57,512 bases of DNA from Methanobacterium sp. UBA375 (GCA_002495625.1 DAGC01000004.1:1-57512), one strand, 5' to 3'; positions 7,710 through 15,982 are shown, counted from the first letter of the stretch. Translations and numbers: made by a program. The notes: a model not told the origin generated them from the sequence alone.

Positions 7710-8171
7710 TTGAAAAAAGCTTTAATTCTACTGGGATGCCCGGAGGCTCCATCGCAAACCCCCATGGCAGTCTATTCTGTCTACAAACTTACCAGTCTGG
7801 GCTACCAGGTTACCGTGGCCAGTACTCCATCAGCTTTGAAGCTTTTAGAGGTTTCAGATCCCGAGGAGTTATATGTAAAAAATAAAATCGACATAGAATC
7901 ATGTCTGGAGAATTTAGAGGAAGGTATCTTTGATTTACTGGTAGGATTCGTGCATAAAGACGCTGCAGTTTCCTATTTCGTAACCTTTTACTCCATTTTA
8001 AACACCTCATCCATTGCAGTGGTATTTGAAAGAGATCCCGAGTTATTGGAAAACTACATTGAATCGATAGAAGAAAGTACAGATGCCACCATAGTATCTG
8101 CCCGGGCGTATCATAATCCCACACCCCTGAGGGTTAAATTTGACCGGGCATTAAAGAAATTGGAGGATTAA
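7710..8171 (+). CDS. DUF1890 family protein
   Basis: A 153-residue protein beginning at TTG (MKKALILLGCPEAPSQTP) behind AGGGAGTG. The alternating beta/alpha pattern and the start ALILLGCPE...VYSVYKLTSLGYQVTVAST suggest a small Rossmann-like domain, as in DUF1890 proteins conserved in methanogens. A Cys at residue 10 is followed by Pro-Glu, and HKDAAVSYFVTFY lies near residue 93. The function is unknown. The neighbour 2 bases downstream is DUF1894, its usual companion in methanogen genomes as I know them, so the two probably act together. Confidence 0.8.
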   Translation: MKKALILLGCPEAPSQTPMAVYSVYKLTSLGYQVTVASTPSALKLLEVSDPEELYVKNKIDIESCLENLEEGIFDLLVGFVHKDAAVSYFVTFYSILNTSSIAVVFERDPELLENYIESIEESTDATIVSARAYHNPTPLRVKFDRALKKLED

Positions 8172-8173
8172 CA

Positions 8174-8482
8174 GTGACCTTTTGTCTGGATACCTACCTG
8201 CAGGAATCTGAAAATTATGAAATACTCATCTCTAGAGCGGGTTTCAAGGAATGTAAACAATTAATAGAAGAACACGCTCCAGAAACCATCCATGTCAAGG
8301 CTGGAGAAAAAATATTAGGGGTTAGGATAATAGGAATACCCCCCATAGCCATAGGAATAGATGAAAATAAGGGCACGATAACTCTGCCATACACAAAACC
8401 ATGCTATGGTACTTCAGTGGTCGAATTACCCGTGGATAAAGAGGAAATCGACAATATTAAAGCCTTGGATATCGAAGAGTAA
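8174..8482 (+). CDS. DUF1894 family protein
   Basis: A 102-residue soluble protein starting with GTG (MTFCLDTYLQESENYEILIS). GGAGGATT, overlapping the end of the DUF1890 gene, provides the ribosome binding site. It has an acidic, mostly beta-rich sequence with PPIAIGIDENKGTITLPYTKPCYGT in the centre and no catalytic motif that I can name. It is paired with DUF1890 in methanogens. The function is unknown. The tight spacing indicates translational coupling within the three-gene operon. Confidence 0.8.
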   Translation: MTFCLDTYLQESENYEILISRAGFKECKQLIEEHAPETIHVKAGEKILGVRIIGIPPIAIGIDENKGTITLPYTKPCYGTSVVELPVDKEEIDNIKALDIEE

Positions 8483-8639
8483 GCACACTTTTAAACTAAA
8501 ATTCCTTTTTTAATTAATTCCAATTCCCAAATTTTTTTAATCATAAAAATTATTTATTCTAAAATCCTAACTTACTTTAAACTGAAAATTCAATCAAATT
8601 CCTGAATTTAAAAGAACCAATTTAAATCCGGTAATAAAA

Positions 8640-9617
8640 ATGCTGACCACTGTAGTAGGAAGTTATCCTGTAGTTATGGGGAAACCAGAATCCTTCAGCG
8701 AGAAAATCAAGTCAACAATAGGAAGTTACGATCCATACCAGCATGCTCTGGATGCGGCAGTCACCGATCAGGTAAATGCCGGGGTAGACCTCATATCCGA
8801 TGGACAGGTGAGGGAAGGCATGCTGCAGATATTCGCCAGTCACATTCCCGGAATGTCTGTGGATGATAATAAACCGGTTATCACGGGAAAGATTAACCCA
8901 GCACCATATTCCATTGGAGCATCGGATATTAAATCAGCCCTGAACACTGCCAAGAAGATCAACCCTGATTTTGGAAAGAATTTAGATCTATTCCATGGTA
9001 AGGATTTTAATGAAGGTTTTAAAGGGATCAAAGGGATCATAACCGGACCAACCACCTTAGCACTTTCCAGCCTTATTGAAGGGTTCTACAGTAAAGATAA
9101 GAGGGAAGAGATAGTCATTGATCTCGCCTGGGCCCTGAAGAAGGAAGCAGGATTTCTTCAGGATGCCGGGGCAGCCACCATCCAGATAGATGAACCGTAT
9201 CTCTCCACTGGCATTGCAGATTTAAAGACGGCCAAAAAGGCGGTGGATATTATAACCCAAAATTTATCGATCCCAGTGACCATGCATGTTTGTGGGGAGT
9301 TGGTTGATATTTGGGATGAACTTTTAAGGTTTAAAGTTGATATCCTTGATGGTGAATTCGCAGGCCAGCCGAAAAACCTGCAGATACTCGAGGATACCAG
9401 TTTAAGAGGTAAAAAGCTGGGACTGGGCTGCGTGAACAACAAAACCGATGAAATCGAAAGCAAAGAGCAGATTGCAGAAGTAATAAAGAAGGGTATAGAA
9501 AACCTTGGAAAAGAGAATATAATAGCTGACCCGGACTGTGGAATGCGTCTACGCTCGCGGGAAGCGGCTTACTTGAAACTAAAAGTTATGGTGGGGACGG
9601 TGAAATGGCTCTCTTAA
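8640..9617 (+). CDS. metE: Archaeal core methionine synthase (MetE C-terminal type)
   Basis: A 325-residue (beta/alpha)8 enzyme that transfers a methyl group to homocysteine to form methionine. It corresponds only to the catalytic C-terminal half of bacterial MetE (about 750 residues). The zinc ligands are visible as H216-V-C218 in MHVCGE and C300 in DPDCGM, and the homocysteine-binding acid lies in QIDEP near residue 184. The Methanothermobacter homologue has been reported to use methylcobalamin in vitro. Start ATG MLTTVVGSYP. It overlaps thyA by 13 bases, so both C1-consuming genes are translated together. Confidence 0.92.
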   Translation: MLTTVVGSYPVVMGKPESFSEKIKSTIGSYDPYQHALDAAVTDQVNAGVDLISDGQVREGMLQIFASHIPGMSVDDNKPVITGKINPAPYSIGASDIKSALNTAKKINPDFGKNLDLFHGKDFNEGFKGIKGIITGPTTLALSSLIEGFYSKDKREEIVIDLAWALKKEAGFLQDAGAATIQIDEPYLSTGIADLKTAKKAVDIITQNLSIPVTMHVCGELVDIWDELLRFKVDILDGEFAGQPKNLQILEDTSLRGKKLGLGCVNNKTDEIESKEQIAEVIKKGIENLGKENIIADPDCGMRLRSREAAYLKLKVMVGTVKWLS

Positions 9618-10267
9618 TTGAAGCAGATGAAATAGCAGACGGATGGGAAGAACTGGTTAGAAAGATAATGAAGGAAGGAAAGGAGATAAAAGATGAAAGA
9701 GGTTCTTTAACCAAGGAACTCCTGAATATCTTGGTCCATGTTAAAAAACCCCTGGGTAAAAATGCAGACTATTATCTGAGTAATATAGCGAGGTTAAAGA
9801 ATATCAGGATACCAAAGGGATACTTCTGGAGCGGGGAGAAACTGGAAATTTATTCCCAGCAATTTTTAAGCAAAGACAGGCAGGGATTTGTCTACACCTA
9901 TGGAAACAGACTCCGTGAACATTTCCAGGAAGTCGACCAGATACAGGAAGCTATAAATAGGCTTAGAAACTGTGAAGAATCCCGCCGGGCAATTTCAGTA
10001 ACCTGGGATCCGATGATGGACACAGAAAATGATGAGGTACCCTGTATGATGCTGGTCGACCTGAAGATCCGTGATAGAAAACTCAACGTCACCGGTCTCT
10101 GGCGTTCACACGACATCTATGGGGCTTGGTTCCCCAACGCCGTCGGCCTTGCTAATTTAGCCCAGTACGCTGCAGGAGAACTGGGTGTGCAGGTGGGAAC
10201 CCTTACCATACACTCCATCAGCGCCCACATCTATGAAGTTAACTTCGATGAGGCAAACAGGTTTTAA
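9605..10267 (+). CDS. thyA: Archaeal thymidylate synthase
   Basis: A 220-residue enzyme that methylates dUMP to dTMP. It is shorter than bacterial ThyA (about 264). The key parts are present: the nucleophile Cys147 in EVPCMMLVDLKIRDRKL, the arginine pair in ESRRAISVTWDP that binds phosphate, and GLWRSHDIYGAWFPNAVGLANL with the substrate-binding Asp/Asn. In methanogens the one-carbon donor is probably methylene-tetrahydromethanopterin rather than folate; this is family knowledge, not visible here. The start ATG lies inside the end of metE behind GGACGGTGAA. Confidence 0.92.
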   Translation: MALLIEADEIADGWEELVRKIMKEGKEIKDERGSLTKELLNILVHVKKPLGKNADYYLSNIARLKNIRIPKGYFWSGEKLEIYSQQFLSKDRQGFVYTYGNRLREHFQEVDQIQEAINRLRNCEESRRAISVTWDPMMDTENDEVPCMMLVDLKIRDRKLNVTGLWRSHDIYGAWFPNAVGLANLAQYAAGELGVQVGTLTIHSISAHIYEVNFDEANRF

Positions 10268-10330
10268 TTTTCTATTTTAAGCCAATTTTAAGGTAAAGCA
10301 GAGTTTTATTTTTTATTTTTTATCCTTAAA
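10264..10330 (+). terminator. Oligo-T terminator after thyA
   Basis: The bases after the thyA stop contain repeated T runs (TTTTCTATTTT and then ATTTTTTATTTTTTATCC), a likely intrinsic termination zone before mch. Confidence 0.5.
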
Positions 10331-10453
10331 AATTAAATAAAAAAACTTAAAACCAGTGGGGATTTAAAAAGAGAATTGGAAAATGAATTTTTAAATTCAA
10401 AGATGAAATGATTTCAAAAGACGGAATATAATTTAGATTTATGAGGTGTAAGA

Positions 10454-11416
10454 ATGGTAAGTGTCAATGTGGAAGCGAAAAAAACCGTGGATTTAATGAT
10501 TAAAAAGGCAGACGAACTTCACATAGCTGTGGATGTCTTAGGTAACGGGTCAACCGTGATAGATGCTGGTGTAAACGTATCAGGAAGCTTTAAAGCAGGG
10601 GAACTTTACACTAAGGTTTGTTTAGGTGGACTGGCCGATGTGGGAATTTCAATACCCGGAGACCTATCAGAGAAATTCGCCCTACCATCGGTGAAGATCA
10701 AAACAGATTTCCCATCCATATCCACCCTGGGTTCCCAGAAGGCAGGATGGTCAGTAAGTGTAGGAGACTTCTTCGCACTGGGAAGCGGACCAGCCCGTGC
10801 ACTGGCATTAAAGCCTGCAGAAACCTACGAAGAGATAGGATACAAGGACGACGCAGACATAGCCATACTGACCCTGGAAGCAGACCAGCTACCCGGAACA
10901 GATGTCACAGAAGCCATAGCTAAAGACAGCGGAGTGTCACCAGAAAACGTCTACGTACTGGTAGCACCTACATCATCCCTGGTAGGCTCTATACAGATAT
11001 CCGGAAGGGTAGTGGAAAATGGAACCTATAAGATGCTGGAATTCCTCCACTTCGATGTGAATAAGGTAAAACACGCAGCAGGTATAGCACCCATTGCACC
11101 AGTCGACCCCGACGGACTGAAAGCCATGGGAAAAACCAACGACGCAGTACTATTCGGTGGAAGAACCTACTACTATGTGGAATCTGAGGAAGGAGACGAC
11201 ATAAAATCGGTGGCCGAAAAGCTGCCATCATCAGCCTCTGATGGCTACGGCAAACCATTCTTCGACGTCTTCAAAGAAGCAGAGTTCGACTTCTACAAGA
11301 TAGACAAAGGCATGTTCGCCCCTGCTGAAGTGGTGATAAACGACTTACGTACTGGGGAAATCTTCAAAGCAGGATACGTAAACAGCGAACTCCTCCAGAA
11401 GTCCTTTGGGTTATAA
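10454..11416 (+). CDS. mch: Methenyltetrahydromethanopterin cyclohydrolase
   Basis: A 320-residue cytoplasmic enzyme that interconverts 5-formyl- and 5,10-methenyl-H4MPT in CO2 reduction to methane. Sequence features match Mch: MVSVNVEAKKTVDLMIKKADELHIAVDVLGNGSTVIDAG at the start, SIPGDLSEKFALPSVKIKTDFP in the middle, and FGGRTYYYVE with a downstream acidic segment near the C-terminus. The length equals the family standard. The ATG follows TGAGGTGTAAGA. It is flanked by T-rich DNA on both sides and is probably monocistronic. Dense CCA/ACC codon use in its second half suggests strong expression. Confidence 0.97.
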   Translation: MVSVNVEAKKTVDLMIKKADELHIAVDVLGNGSTVIDAGVNVSGSFKAGELYTKVCLGGLADVGISIPGDLSEKFALPSVKIKTDFPSISTLGSQKAGWSVSVGDFFALGSGPARALALKPAETYEEIGYKDDADIAILTLEADQLPGTDVTEAIAKDSGVSPENVYVLVAPTSSLVGSIQISGRVVENGTYKMLEFLHFDVNKVKHAAGIAPIAPVDPDGLKAMGKTNDAVLFGGRTYYYVESEEGDDIKSVAEKLPSSASDGYGKPFFDVFKEAEFDFYKIDKGMFAPAEVVINDLRTGEIFKAGYVNSELLQKSFGL

Positions 11417-11500
11417 AAACCCTCAGAACCCCTTGAATTATTTAATAAATTTTTAATTTTTTCCTTTTCCTTGATTTTAAATGTAATTTGGGGATAGAAC

Positions 11501-11959
11501 ATGAAGATAGGTATTTGTGATACGACATTTGCCCGGGTAGACATGGCAGAATATGCCGTAAATGAAATTAAACAAAATCTGGCCAACGTAGAGATCATAA
11601 GGAGGACTGTGCCGGGTGTTAAGGATTTACCAGTGGCCTGTAAGAAATTGATAGAAGAAGAAGGCTGCCAGATGGTCATGGCATTGGGGATGCCCGGACC
11701 CGAGGCGATAGATAAACAATGCGCCCATGAAGCATCCACCGGTCTCATTGCTGCTCAGCTAATGACCAACACCCATATATTAGAGGTATTCGTCCACGAA
11801 GATGAGGGGCTGGATCCTAAAGACCTGAAAACACTGGCCATAAACAGGGCAACAGAACACGCCCAGAACCTTGTTAAAATGCTCAGGGGCCCTGAACAAT
11901 TACGCAAAGAAGCAGGTAAGGGCATGAGAGAGGGAAGACCGGATGTTGGTCCGGTTTAA
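11501..11959 (+). CDS. ribC: Archaeal riboflavin synthase
   Basis: A 152-residue enzyme that dismutates two 6,7-dimethyl-8-ribityllumazines to riboflavin. It belongs to the archaeal type related to lumazine synthase rather than to bacterial RibE. Visible signatures are MKIGICDTTFARVDMA, EIIRRTVPGVKDLPVACKKLIEEEGC, and MALGMPGPEAIDKQCAHEASTGLIAAQLMTNTHILEVFVHEDE. The C-terminal RKEAGKGMREGRPDVGP tail is typical. The ATG follows TTGGGGATAGAAC. The other flavin/FO genes in this window are arfC (38689) and arfB (56730), in separate operons. Confidence 0.93.
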   Translation: MKIGICDTTFARVDMAEYAVNEIKQNLANVEIIRRTVPGVKDLPVACKKLIEEEGCQMVMALGMPGPEAIDKQCAHEASTGLIAAQLMTNTHILEVFVHEDEGLDPKDLKTLAINRATEHAQNLVKMLRGPEQLRKEAGKGMREGRPDVGPV

Positions 11960-12049
11960 ATAAATTATTTTTTCTATTTTGTAATTTAAGATAGATTAAT
12001 TACCGCCCATCTACATAGTATAATAGTGAGGATAATAAGGGGTGATATC

Positions 12050-12370
12050 ATGAAGGAAGAGGTATTTTACAGCACAGGAATGAAGAAGATTAAAGAGGAC
12101 TACCCGGATCTTTACCAGGCAAGCGTGGATTTAAATGAAGCAGCCTACACTGGAAAGGTTCTTGACTATAAAACTCAGAAGCTGATAGCCCTGGGTATAA
12201 CCGCAGCAAATTCTGATGATAGGGCTACTAAAAAACAGATACTCAGTAACATGCAGGAATTCGGCGCGACCAAGGATGAAATAATGGATGTCCTGAGGGT
12301 GGTCCTGCTGATTGCAGGTAAACCAGCCTTTATGAAGGCAGTTAATATCCTGTATAAAATTGAAAAATAG
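12050..12370 (+). CDS. Carboxymuconolactone decarboxylase-like protein without CXXC
   Basis: A 106-residue all-helical protein of the AhpD/CMD superfamily: EAAYTGKVLDYKTQKLIALGITAAN, followed by ATKDEIMDVLRVVLLIAGKPAFMKAVNIL, which matches the E-(V/I)-x-(E/D)-hhhh-(A)-G-P pattern. Redox-active members carry CXXC or CXXH after the ALA(A)A segment; here that position reads NSDDRATK, so there is no thiol and peroxidase chemistry is unlikely. I choose the ATG at 12050 behind AAGGGGTGATATC; the GTG at 12026 lies upstream of that site. The function is unknown. A second CMD protein lies at 38163. Confidence 0.75.
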   Translation: MKEEVFYSTGMKKIKEDYPDLYQASVDLNEAAYTGKVLDYKTQKLIALGITAANSDDRATKKQILSNMQEFGATKDEIMDVLRVVLLIAGKPAFMKAVNILYKIEK

Positions 12371-12374
12371 TTTT

Positions 12375-12434
12375 TAACTTTTTTTAAGTCTTCTTTTTTT
12401 TAGAAATATTCTTTTTTTAAAAAATAATTTTTTT
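12375..12434 (+). terminator. Multiple oligo-T terminator
   Basis: Four separate runs of six to eight T occur within 60 bases after the CMD gene stop. This is one of the densest T-run clusters in the window and should isolate this gene from the MATE gene. Confidence 0.65.
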
Positions 12435-12577
12435 AGATCAGGCAATTTTGATTGGGGCCATATATTTTATTTGGTACTCCATTATATTATATTTAAATCC
12501 ATATCTAAAACCTAGTATATTTACCTGAAATTCTCTATGCCAGTGAAAAATGGGAGGATATTAATTTTTCAATGTGG

Positions 12578-12628
12578 TAATAAATTAAAGGGACAGTTTC
12601 AAATTGATTAATAAACTAAAGGAACAGT
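12578..12628 (+). repeat. 20-bp near-direct repeat at the MATE gene start
   Basis: TAATAAATTAAAGGGACAGT (12578-12597) recurs as TAATAAACTAAAGGAACAGT (12609-12628), with two mismatches and a 31-base period. The TTG start lies between the copies. The first copy supplies AGGGA, the apparent ribosome binding site; the second is inside the coding region. A longer CAGTGAAAAATG match (12541 and about 12637) flanks both, suggesting a local duplication. Confidence 0.6.
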
Positions 12629-14073
12629 GGAATACAGTGAAAAATGATAAGTCATCATCAGAATCTGATCATACATCTTCTGAGTTACATGAACGGGGAG
12701 AGAGAACAGAAGGAGTCAACCTGATTCTAGGAGACCCTAAAAAGGCGGTTATCAAACTTTCCGGGCCGATGATCATTGCCATGATTCTCCAAACCACTTA
12801 TAACCTTGTTAACGCTATCTGGGTTGCTGGTCTTGGGGGAGAAGCCCTGGCAGCTGTAGGATTTGTCACACCCCTCTTTATGATAATGGTAGGTCTAAGT
12901 AACGGTCTGGGTGCCGGTGCCGCTTCATCTGTAGCGCGTTTTATCGGTGCCGGTGATAAAAGAAGTGCCAATAATGCTGCTATTCATTCCCTGCTGATTA
13001 CTATCGTCATTTCAGTTATCATGACCTTTCTACTTTTGATATTCTTGGAACCTATCTTGGTTTTCTTAGGGGCCGGTGGTACCCTGGATCTGGCGGTGCA
13101 ATTCGGTAGGGTGACCTTCGCCGGTACCATCCTCATGTTGTTTACCGGTGCAGCTTATGGTATTCTCCGGGCAGAGGGTGATACGAAAAGGACCATGTAT
13201 GCCATGGTAGTTTCATCAGTTTTAAACATGGTCTTAGATCCCCTACTCATATATTCAGCGGGGTTAGGAATTTCCGGAGCGGCATGGGGTACGGTGATAT
13301 CCATGGCCATGGTGTCAGTGGTAATCCTATACTGGTTCTTCCTGAAGAAGGACACCTACGTATCATTCTCACTTAAAGACTTCTTGCCTGATTTTAAAGT
13401 GGTTAAGGATGTCCTGGGTGTAGGTTTACCAGCCAGTGCGGAATTTCTCATAATTTCCATAAACGTTGGTATCCTTAATGGATTACTGGTTTTAGTTGCC
13501 GGGACAGATGCAGTTGCAGTTTATTCTGCAGGATGGAGAGTGGTTATGATGGCAATACTGCCAATAGTAGCCATTGGAACGTCTGTTATTACCGTTGCTG
13601 GGGTCTCATTCGGATCCAGAAAATTTGAAAACCTTTCTATCACCCATAACTACTCTGTAAAAATAGGATCTCTTACAGCTTTAATATTGGCTATTTTAAC
13701 CTTCATATTCGCACCGTACATGGCGATGTTATTTGCCTACACCCCACAGAGTGCTTATTTAGCACCGACCATCGCTGCTTTCCTCCAGGTGATGTGTTTC
13801 TTCTATATCTTCATGCCTCCGGGGGTTATGTCCGGTTCCATTTTCCAGGGAACAGGTAAAGGAATGTCTTCATTGACCCTGGCCATACTCAGAAACATGA
13901 TACTGGTGATCATCTTCGCATATATTCTGGCCATACCCCTTAATATGGGCGAAAGGGGAGTGTGGTGGGGTATTGTAGCAGGAGACATTGCAGGAGGTAT
14001 AGTTGCCTATGTCTGGGCGCGTTTCTATATAAAAAGACTCCAGGACACCTATAAAGAGGAAGTTTCTTCCTAA
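12604..14073 (+). CDS. MATE family multidrug/toxin efflux transporter
   Basis: A 489-residue membrane protein with twelve predicted helices in two MatE halves. The first (about residues 45-200) includes GPMIIAMILQTTYNLVNAIWVAGLGGEALAAVGF; the second (about 265-420) includes GVGLPASAEFLIISINVGILNGL. It exports organic cations or drugs in exchange for Na+ or H+; the substrate is unknown. The first about 40 residues are hydrophilic, Ser/Glu-rich and unlike the family core. The start is TTG with only a weak AGGGA binding site, because an in-frame stop at 12586 excludes an earlier start; a GTG about 12 codons later is an alternative. Confidence 0.88.
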   Translation: MINKLKEQWNTVKNDKSSSESDHTSSELHERGERTEGVNLILGDPKKAVIKLSGPMIIAMILQTTYNLVNAIWVAGLGGEALAAVGFVTPLFMIMVGLSNGLGAGAASSVARFIGAGDKRSANNAAIHSLLITIVISVIMTFLLLIFLEPILVFLGAGGTLDLAVQFGRVTFAGTILMLFTGAAYGILRAEGDTKRTMYAMVVSSVLNMVLDPLLIYSAGLGISGAAWGTVISMAMVSVVILYWFFLKKDTYVSFSLKDFLPDFKVVKDVLGVGLPASAEFLIISINVGILNGLLVLVAGTDAVAVYSAGWRVVMMAILPIVAIGTSVITVAGVSFGSRKFENLSITHNYSVKIGSLTALILAILTFIFAPYMAMLFAYTPQSAYLAPTIAAFLQVMCFFYIFMPPGVMSGSIFQGTGKGMSSLTLAILRNMILVIIFAYILAIPLNMGERGVWWGIVAGDIAGGIVAYVWARFYIKRLQDTYKEEVSS

Positions 14074-14087
14074 GTTGAATAAAGTCA

Positions 14088-14126
14088 GGTTTCTTCCATT
14101 ATGAAATCGGTTTCTTCCATTATGAA
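14088..14126 (+). repeat. 18-bp perfect direct repeat downstream of the MATE gene
   Basis: GGTTTCTTCCATTATGAA occurs at 14088-14105 and again at 14109-14126. The end of the MATE gene (GTTTCTTCC at 14062) looks like a third, partial copy, so the array may derive from the gene's last codons. Confidence 0.7.
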
Positions 14127-14207
14127 TATTCACGGGTTCAAACTCATGTAATTCCTGTCCGGGCCCAAAACCTTTTTAAGGTGTTATGACCAACACTTGG
14201 TTACTGT

Positions 14208-14221
14208 AAATTTAAAGTATA
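14208..14221 (+). promoter_or_regulatory. TATA-box promoter of the exosome superoperon
   Basis: AAATTTAAAGTATA lies about 25 bases upstream of the GGGGACACAGTCCC hairpin and 75 bases upstream of rpl15e. Initiation near 14236-14240 would place the hairpin at the very 5' end of the transcript. Inferred from sequence. Confidence 0.5.
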
Positions 14222-14235
14222 ACCTACTTTTTTTA

Positions 14236-14288
<53 letters not shown>

Positions 14289-14834
14289 TTGTATAAATAT
14301 ATTAGACAAGCTTGGAAAAATACTGACGACTCCTATATCAAGGAGTTAATGCAGAAGAGAGCTCCTGAGTGGAGAAAAGAAAACGTAATTACGAGAATTG
14401 ACCGACCCACCCGACTTGACCGGGCCAGATCCTTAGGCTATAAAGCCAAAAAAGGATATGTGCTGGTAAGGACCCGTGTCCGCAGGGGTGGAAGGAGAAA
14501 AACCCGATTCACAGCCGGTAGAAGGCCTAAAAGAATGGGTGTAACCAAGATCACCCCCCAAAAATCCATAAAAAGGATAGCTGAGGAAAGAGTGGCCAGG
14601 AAATACCCCAATTTAGAGGTTTTAAATTCCTACTGGGTATGGGAAGACGGTAAATTTAAGTTCTTCGAAGTCATACTGGTAGATCCCCACCACCCCTCCA
14701 TTAAAAATGACTCAAACATTAACTGGATAGGGGAAAAACAGCACACCAACCGGGTTTTCAGAGGCCTTACCAGTGAAGGTCAAAAGACCAGAGGCCTTCG
14801 AAATAAAGGTAAGGGAGCTGAGAAGGTCCGGTAA
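14289..14834 (+). CDS. rpl15e: 50S ribosomal protein L15e
   Basis: A 181-residue basic protein of the large subunit, found in archaea and eukaryotes. MYKYIRQAWKN at the start, RAPEWRKENVITRIDRPTRLDRARSLGYKAKKGYVLVR, and the Gly/Arg-rich RVRRGGRRKTRFTAGRRPKRMGV are diagnostic. The C-terminal RGLTSEGQKTRGLRNKGKGAEK is also typical. The start is TTG with GAGGTG 7 bases upstream. It is the first gene of the exosome superoperon; the next ATG comes 3 bases after the stop. Confidence 0.95.
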   Translation: MYKYIRQAWKNTDDSYIKELMQKRAPEWRKENVITRIDRPTRLDRARSLGYKAKKGYVLVRTRVRRGGRRKTRFTAGRRPKRMGVTKITPQKSIKRIAEERVARKYPNLEVLNSYWVWEDGKFKFFEVILVDPHHPSIKNDSNINWIGEKQHTNRVFRGLTSEGQKTRGLRNKGKGAEKVR

Positions 14835-14837
14835 ATA

Positions 14838-15251
14838 ATGATCCATAACGTCTCTTATCGAACCTTTGTTTATGGAACAGAAAACGAGGAAAAAGTGAAA
14901 AAAGCAGTTAAAACTCTTTTTCCCAACTCCTCACCCCAAAAAGAATACACTGAAGGTTATTATAAAAACCCAGTACTAATTCTACACGATAAAATCGAAA
15001 AAAAGAAGGAGATCAGAGATTTTATCGGTACACTCCAAGATACATCTACTGCAGATAAAATCCGGAAGGATCTAGACAGGAAGATGGATGATAAAGGCAA
15101 CCTATTTCTCCGTTTTGATAAACAAAAAGCCTATCTTGATGAACTGGAAATAGTGGAACATGGTGACTCCATCCATGTTAAGATCAAAATCGCAGCATAC
15201 CCAGCCCGAAAAGAAGTTGCCATGAAACTCGCCAGGCAAATTTGGGGGTGA
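14838..15251 (+). CDS. RRM-like RNA-binding protein (predicted exosome-associated)
   Basis: A 137-residue protein of the COG1325 type: HNVSYRTFVYGTENEEKVKKAVKTLFP at the start, TEGYYKNPVLILHDKIEKKKEIRDFIGTL, and FLRFDKQKAYLDELEIVEHGDSIHVKIKIAAYP. The family was predicted to be an exosome-related RNA-binding protein from its constant place in this superoperon; I know of no defined biochemical role. Its last bases overlap the Rpp30 gene (rnp3), so the two are translationally coupled. Confidence 0.8.
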   Translation: MIHNVSYRTFVYGTENEEKVKKAVKTLFPNSSPQKEYTEGYYKNPVLILHDKIEKKKEIRDFIGTLQDTSTADKIRKDLDRKMDDKGNLFLRFDKQKAYLDELEIVEHGDSIHVKIKIAAYPARKEVAMKLARQIWG

Positions 15252-15982
15252 AGATAATTTTATTTTTTGATTTCCATGTAAAAGATGACCCTGAACTGGT
15301 TAAAGAAGCTGATAGATTAGGATATGCTGGTTTAGCACTGTTTTCGAATGGAAATGGGAATAATTCAAGTGGAAATGAGAATAAAGTAGAAGTGGCAAGT
15401 GGAGAAACCATAAACCCGGAAAATTCCACCAAGAAAGAAAATCCCATCAAAACTTATAAAGGAGTCTTCATTTCCGCGAGAAACCCAGAAAGCATGAGGC
15501 AGAAGGTCAAAAAGTCCAGGAAAAATGCCGATGTTATCATGGTGCGTGGTGGTGACCAGAAGATAAACAGAGCAGCCTGTGAAGATCCCCAGGTAGATAT
15601 ACTATCAGCACCCTACCTCAAACGGAGAGACTGTGGCATCAACCATGTCATGGCCAAAAAAGCAGCGCTTAACGAAGTGGCAGTTGAATTAAACATTAAA
15701 TACCTGACTAAAACTAATTCTTATCTACATTACAAGGTATTATCCCATTTTAGAGAGATAATTAAATTGAAAAGGAAATACGGCTTCCCCCTCATCATCA
15801 CCAGCGATGCAGAGTCCATCTACGGCCTGCACACACCCCAGGATCTAATTGCATTATCGGGATGTTTTGGAATGGATCGGGAGGAAGCAGAAGCTGCACT
15901 GTCTAAAACTCCGCAGAAAATTATTGAAAGGAGTGAAACTAGAGATAAAGTCGTTGTAGATGGAGTTAAGATTATCGAGTAA
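15248..15982 (+). CDS. rnp3: RNase P protein component 3 (Rpp30)
   Basis: A 244-residue TIM-barrel-like (PHP-related) subunit of archaeal RNase P, which matures tRNA 5' ends with Pop5. FFDFHVKDDPELVKEADRLGYAGLALF is the usual N-terminus, with VIMVRGGDQKINRAACEDPQVDILSAPYLKRRDCGINHVMAKKA in the centre. Between about residues 33 and 67 there is an Asn/Ser/Glu-rich, low-complexity insert where most homologues have a shorter link. The GTG at 15248 gives a standard start; a TTG two codons upstream is possible. It is followed after 59 bases by Pop5. Confidence 0.9.
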   Translation: MKIILFFDFHVKDDPELVKEADRLGYAGLALFSNGNGNNSSGNENKVEVASGETINPENSTKKENPIKTYKGVFISARNPESMRQKVKKSRKNADVIMVRGGDQKINRAACEDPQVDILSAPYLKRRDCGINHVMAKKAALNEVAVELNIKYLTKTNSYLHYKVLSHFREIIKLKRKYGFPLIITSDAESIYGLHTPQDLIALSGCFGMDREEAEAALSKTPQKIIERSETRDKVVVDGVKIIE

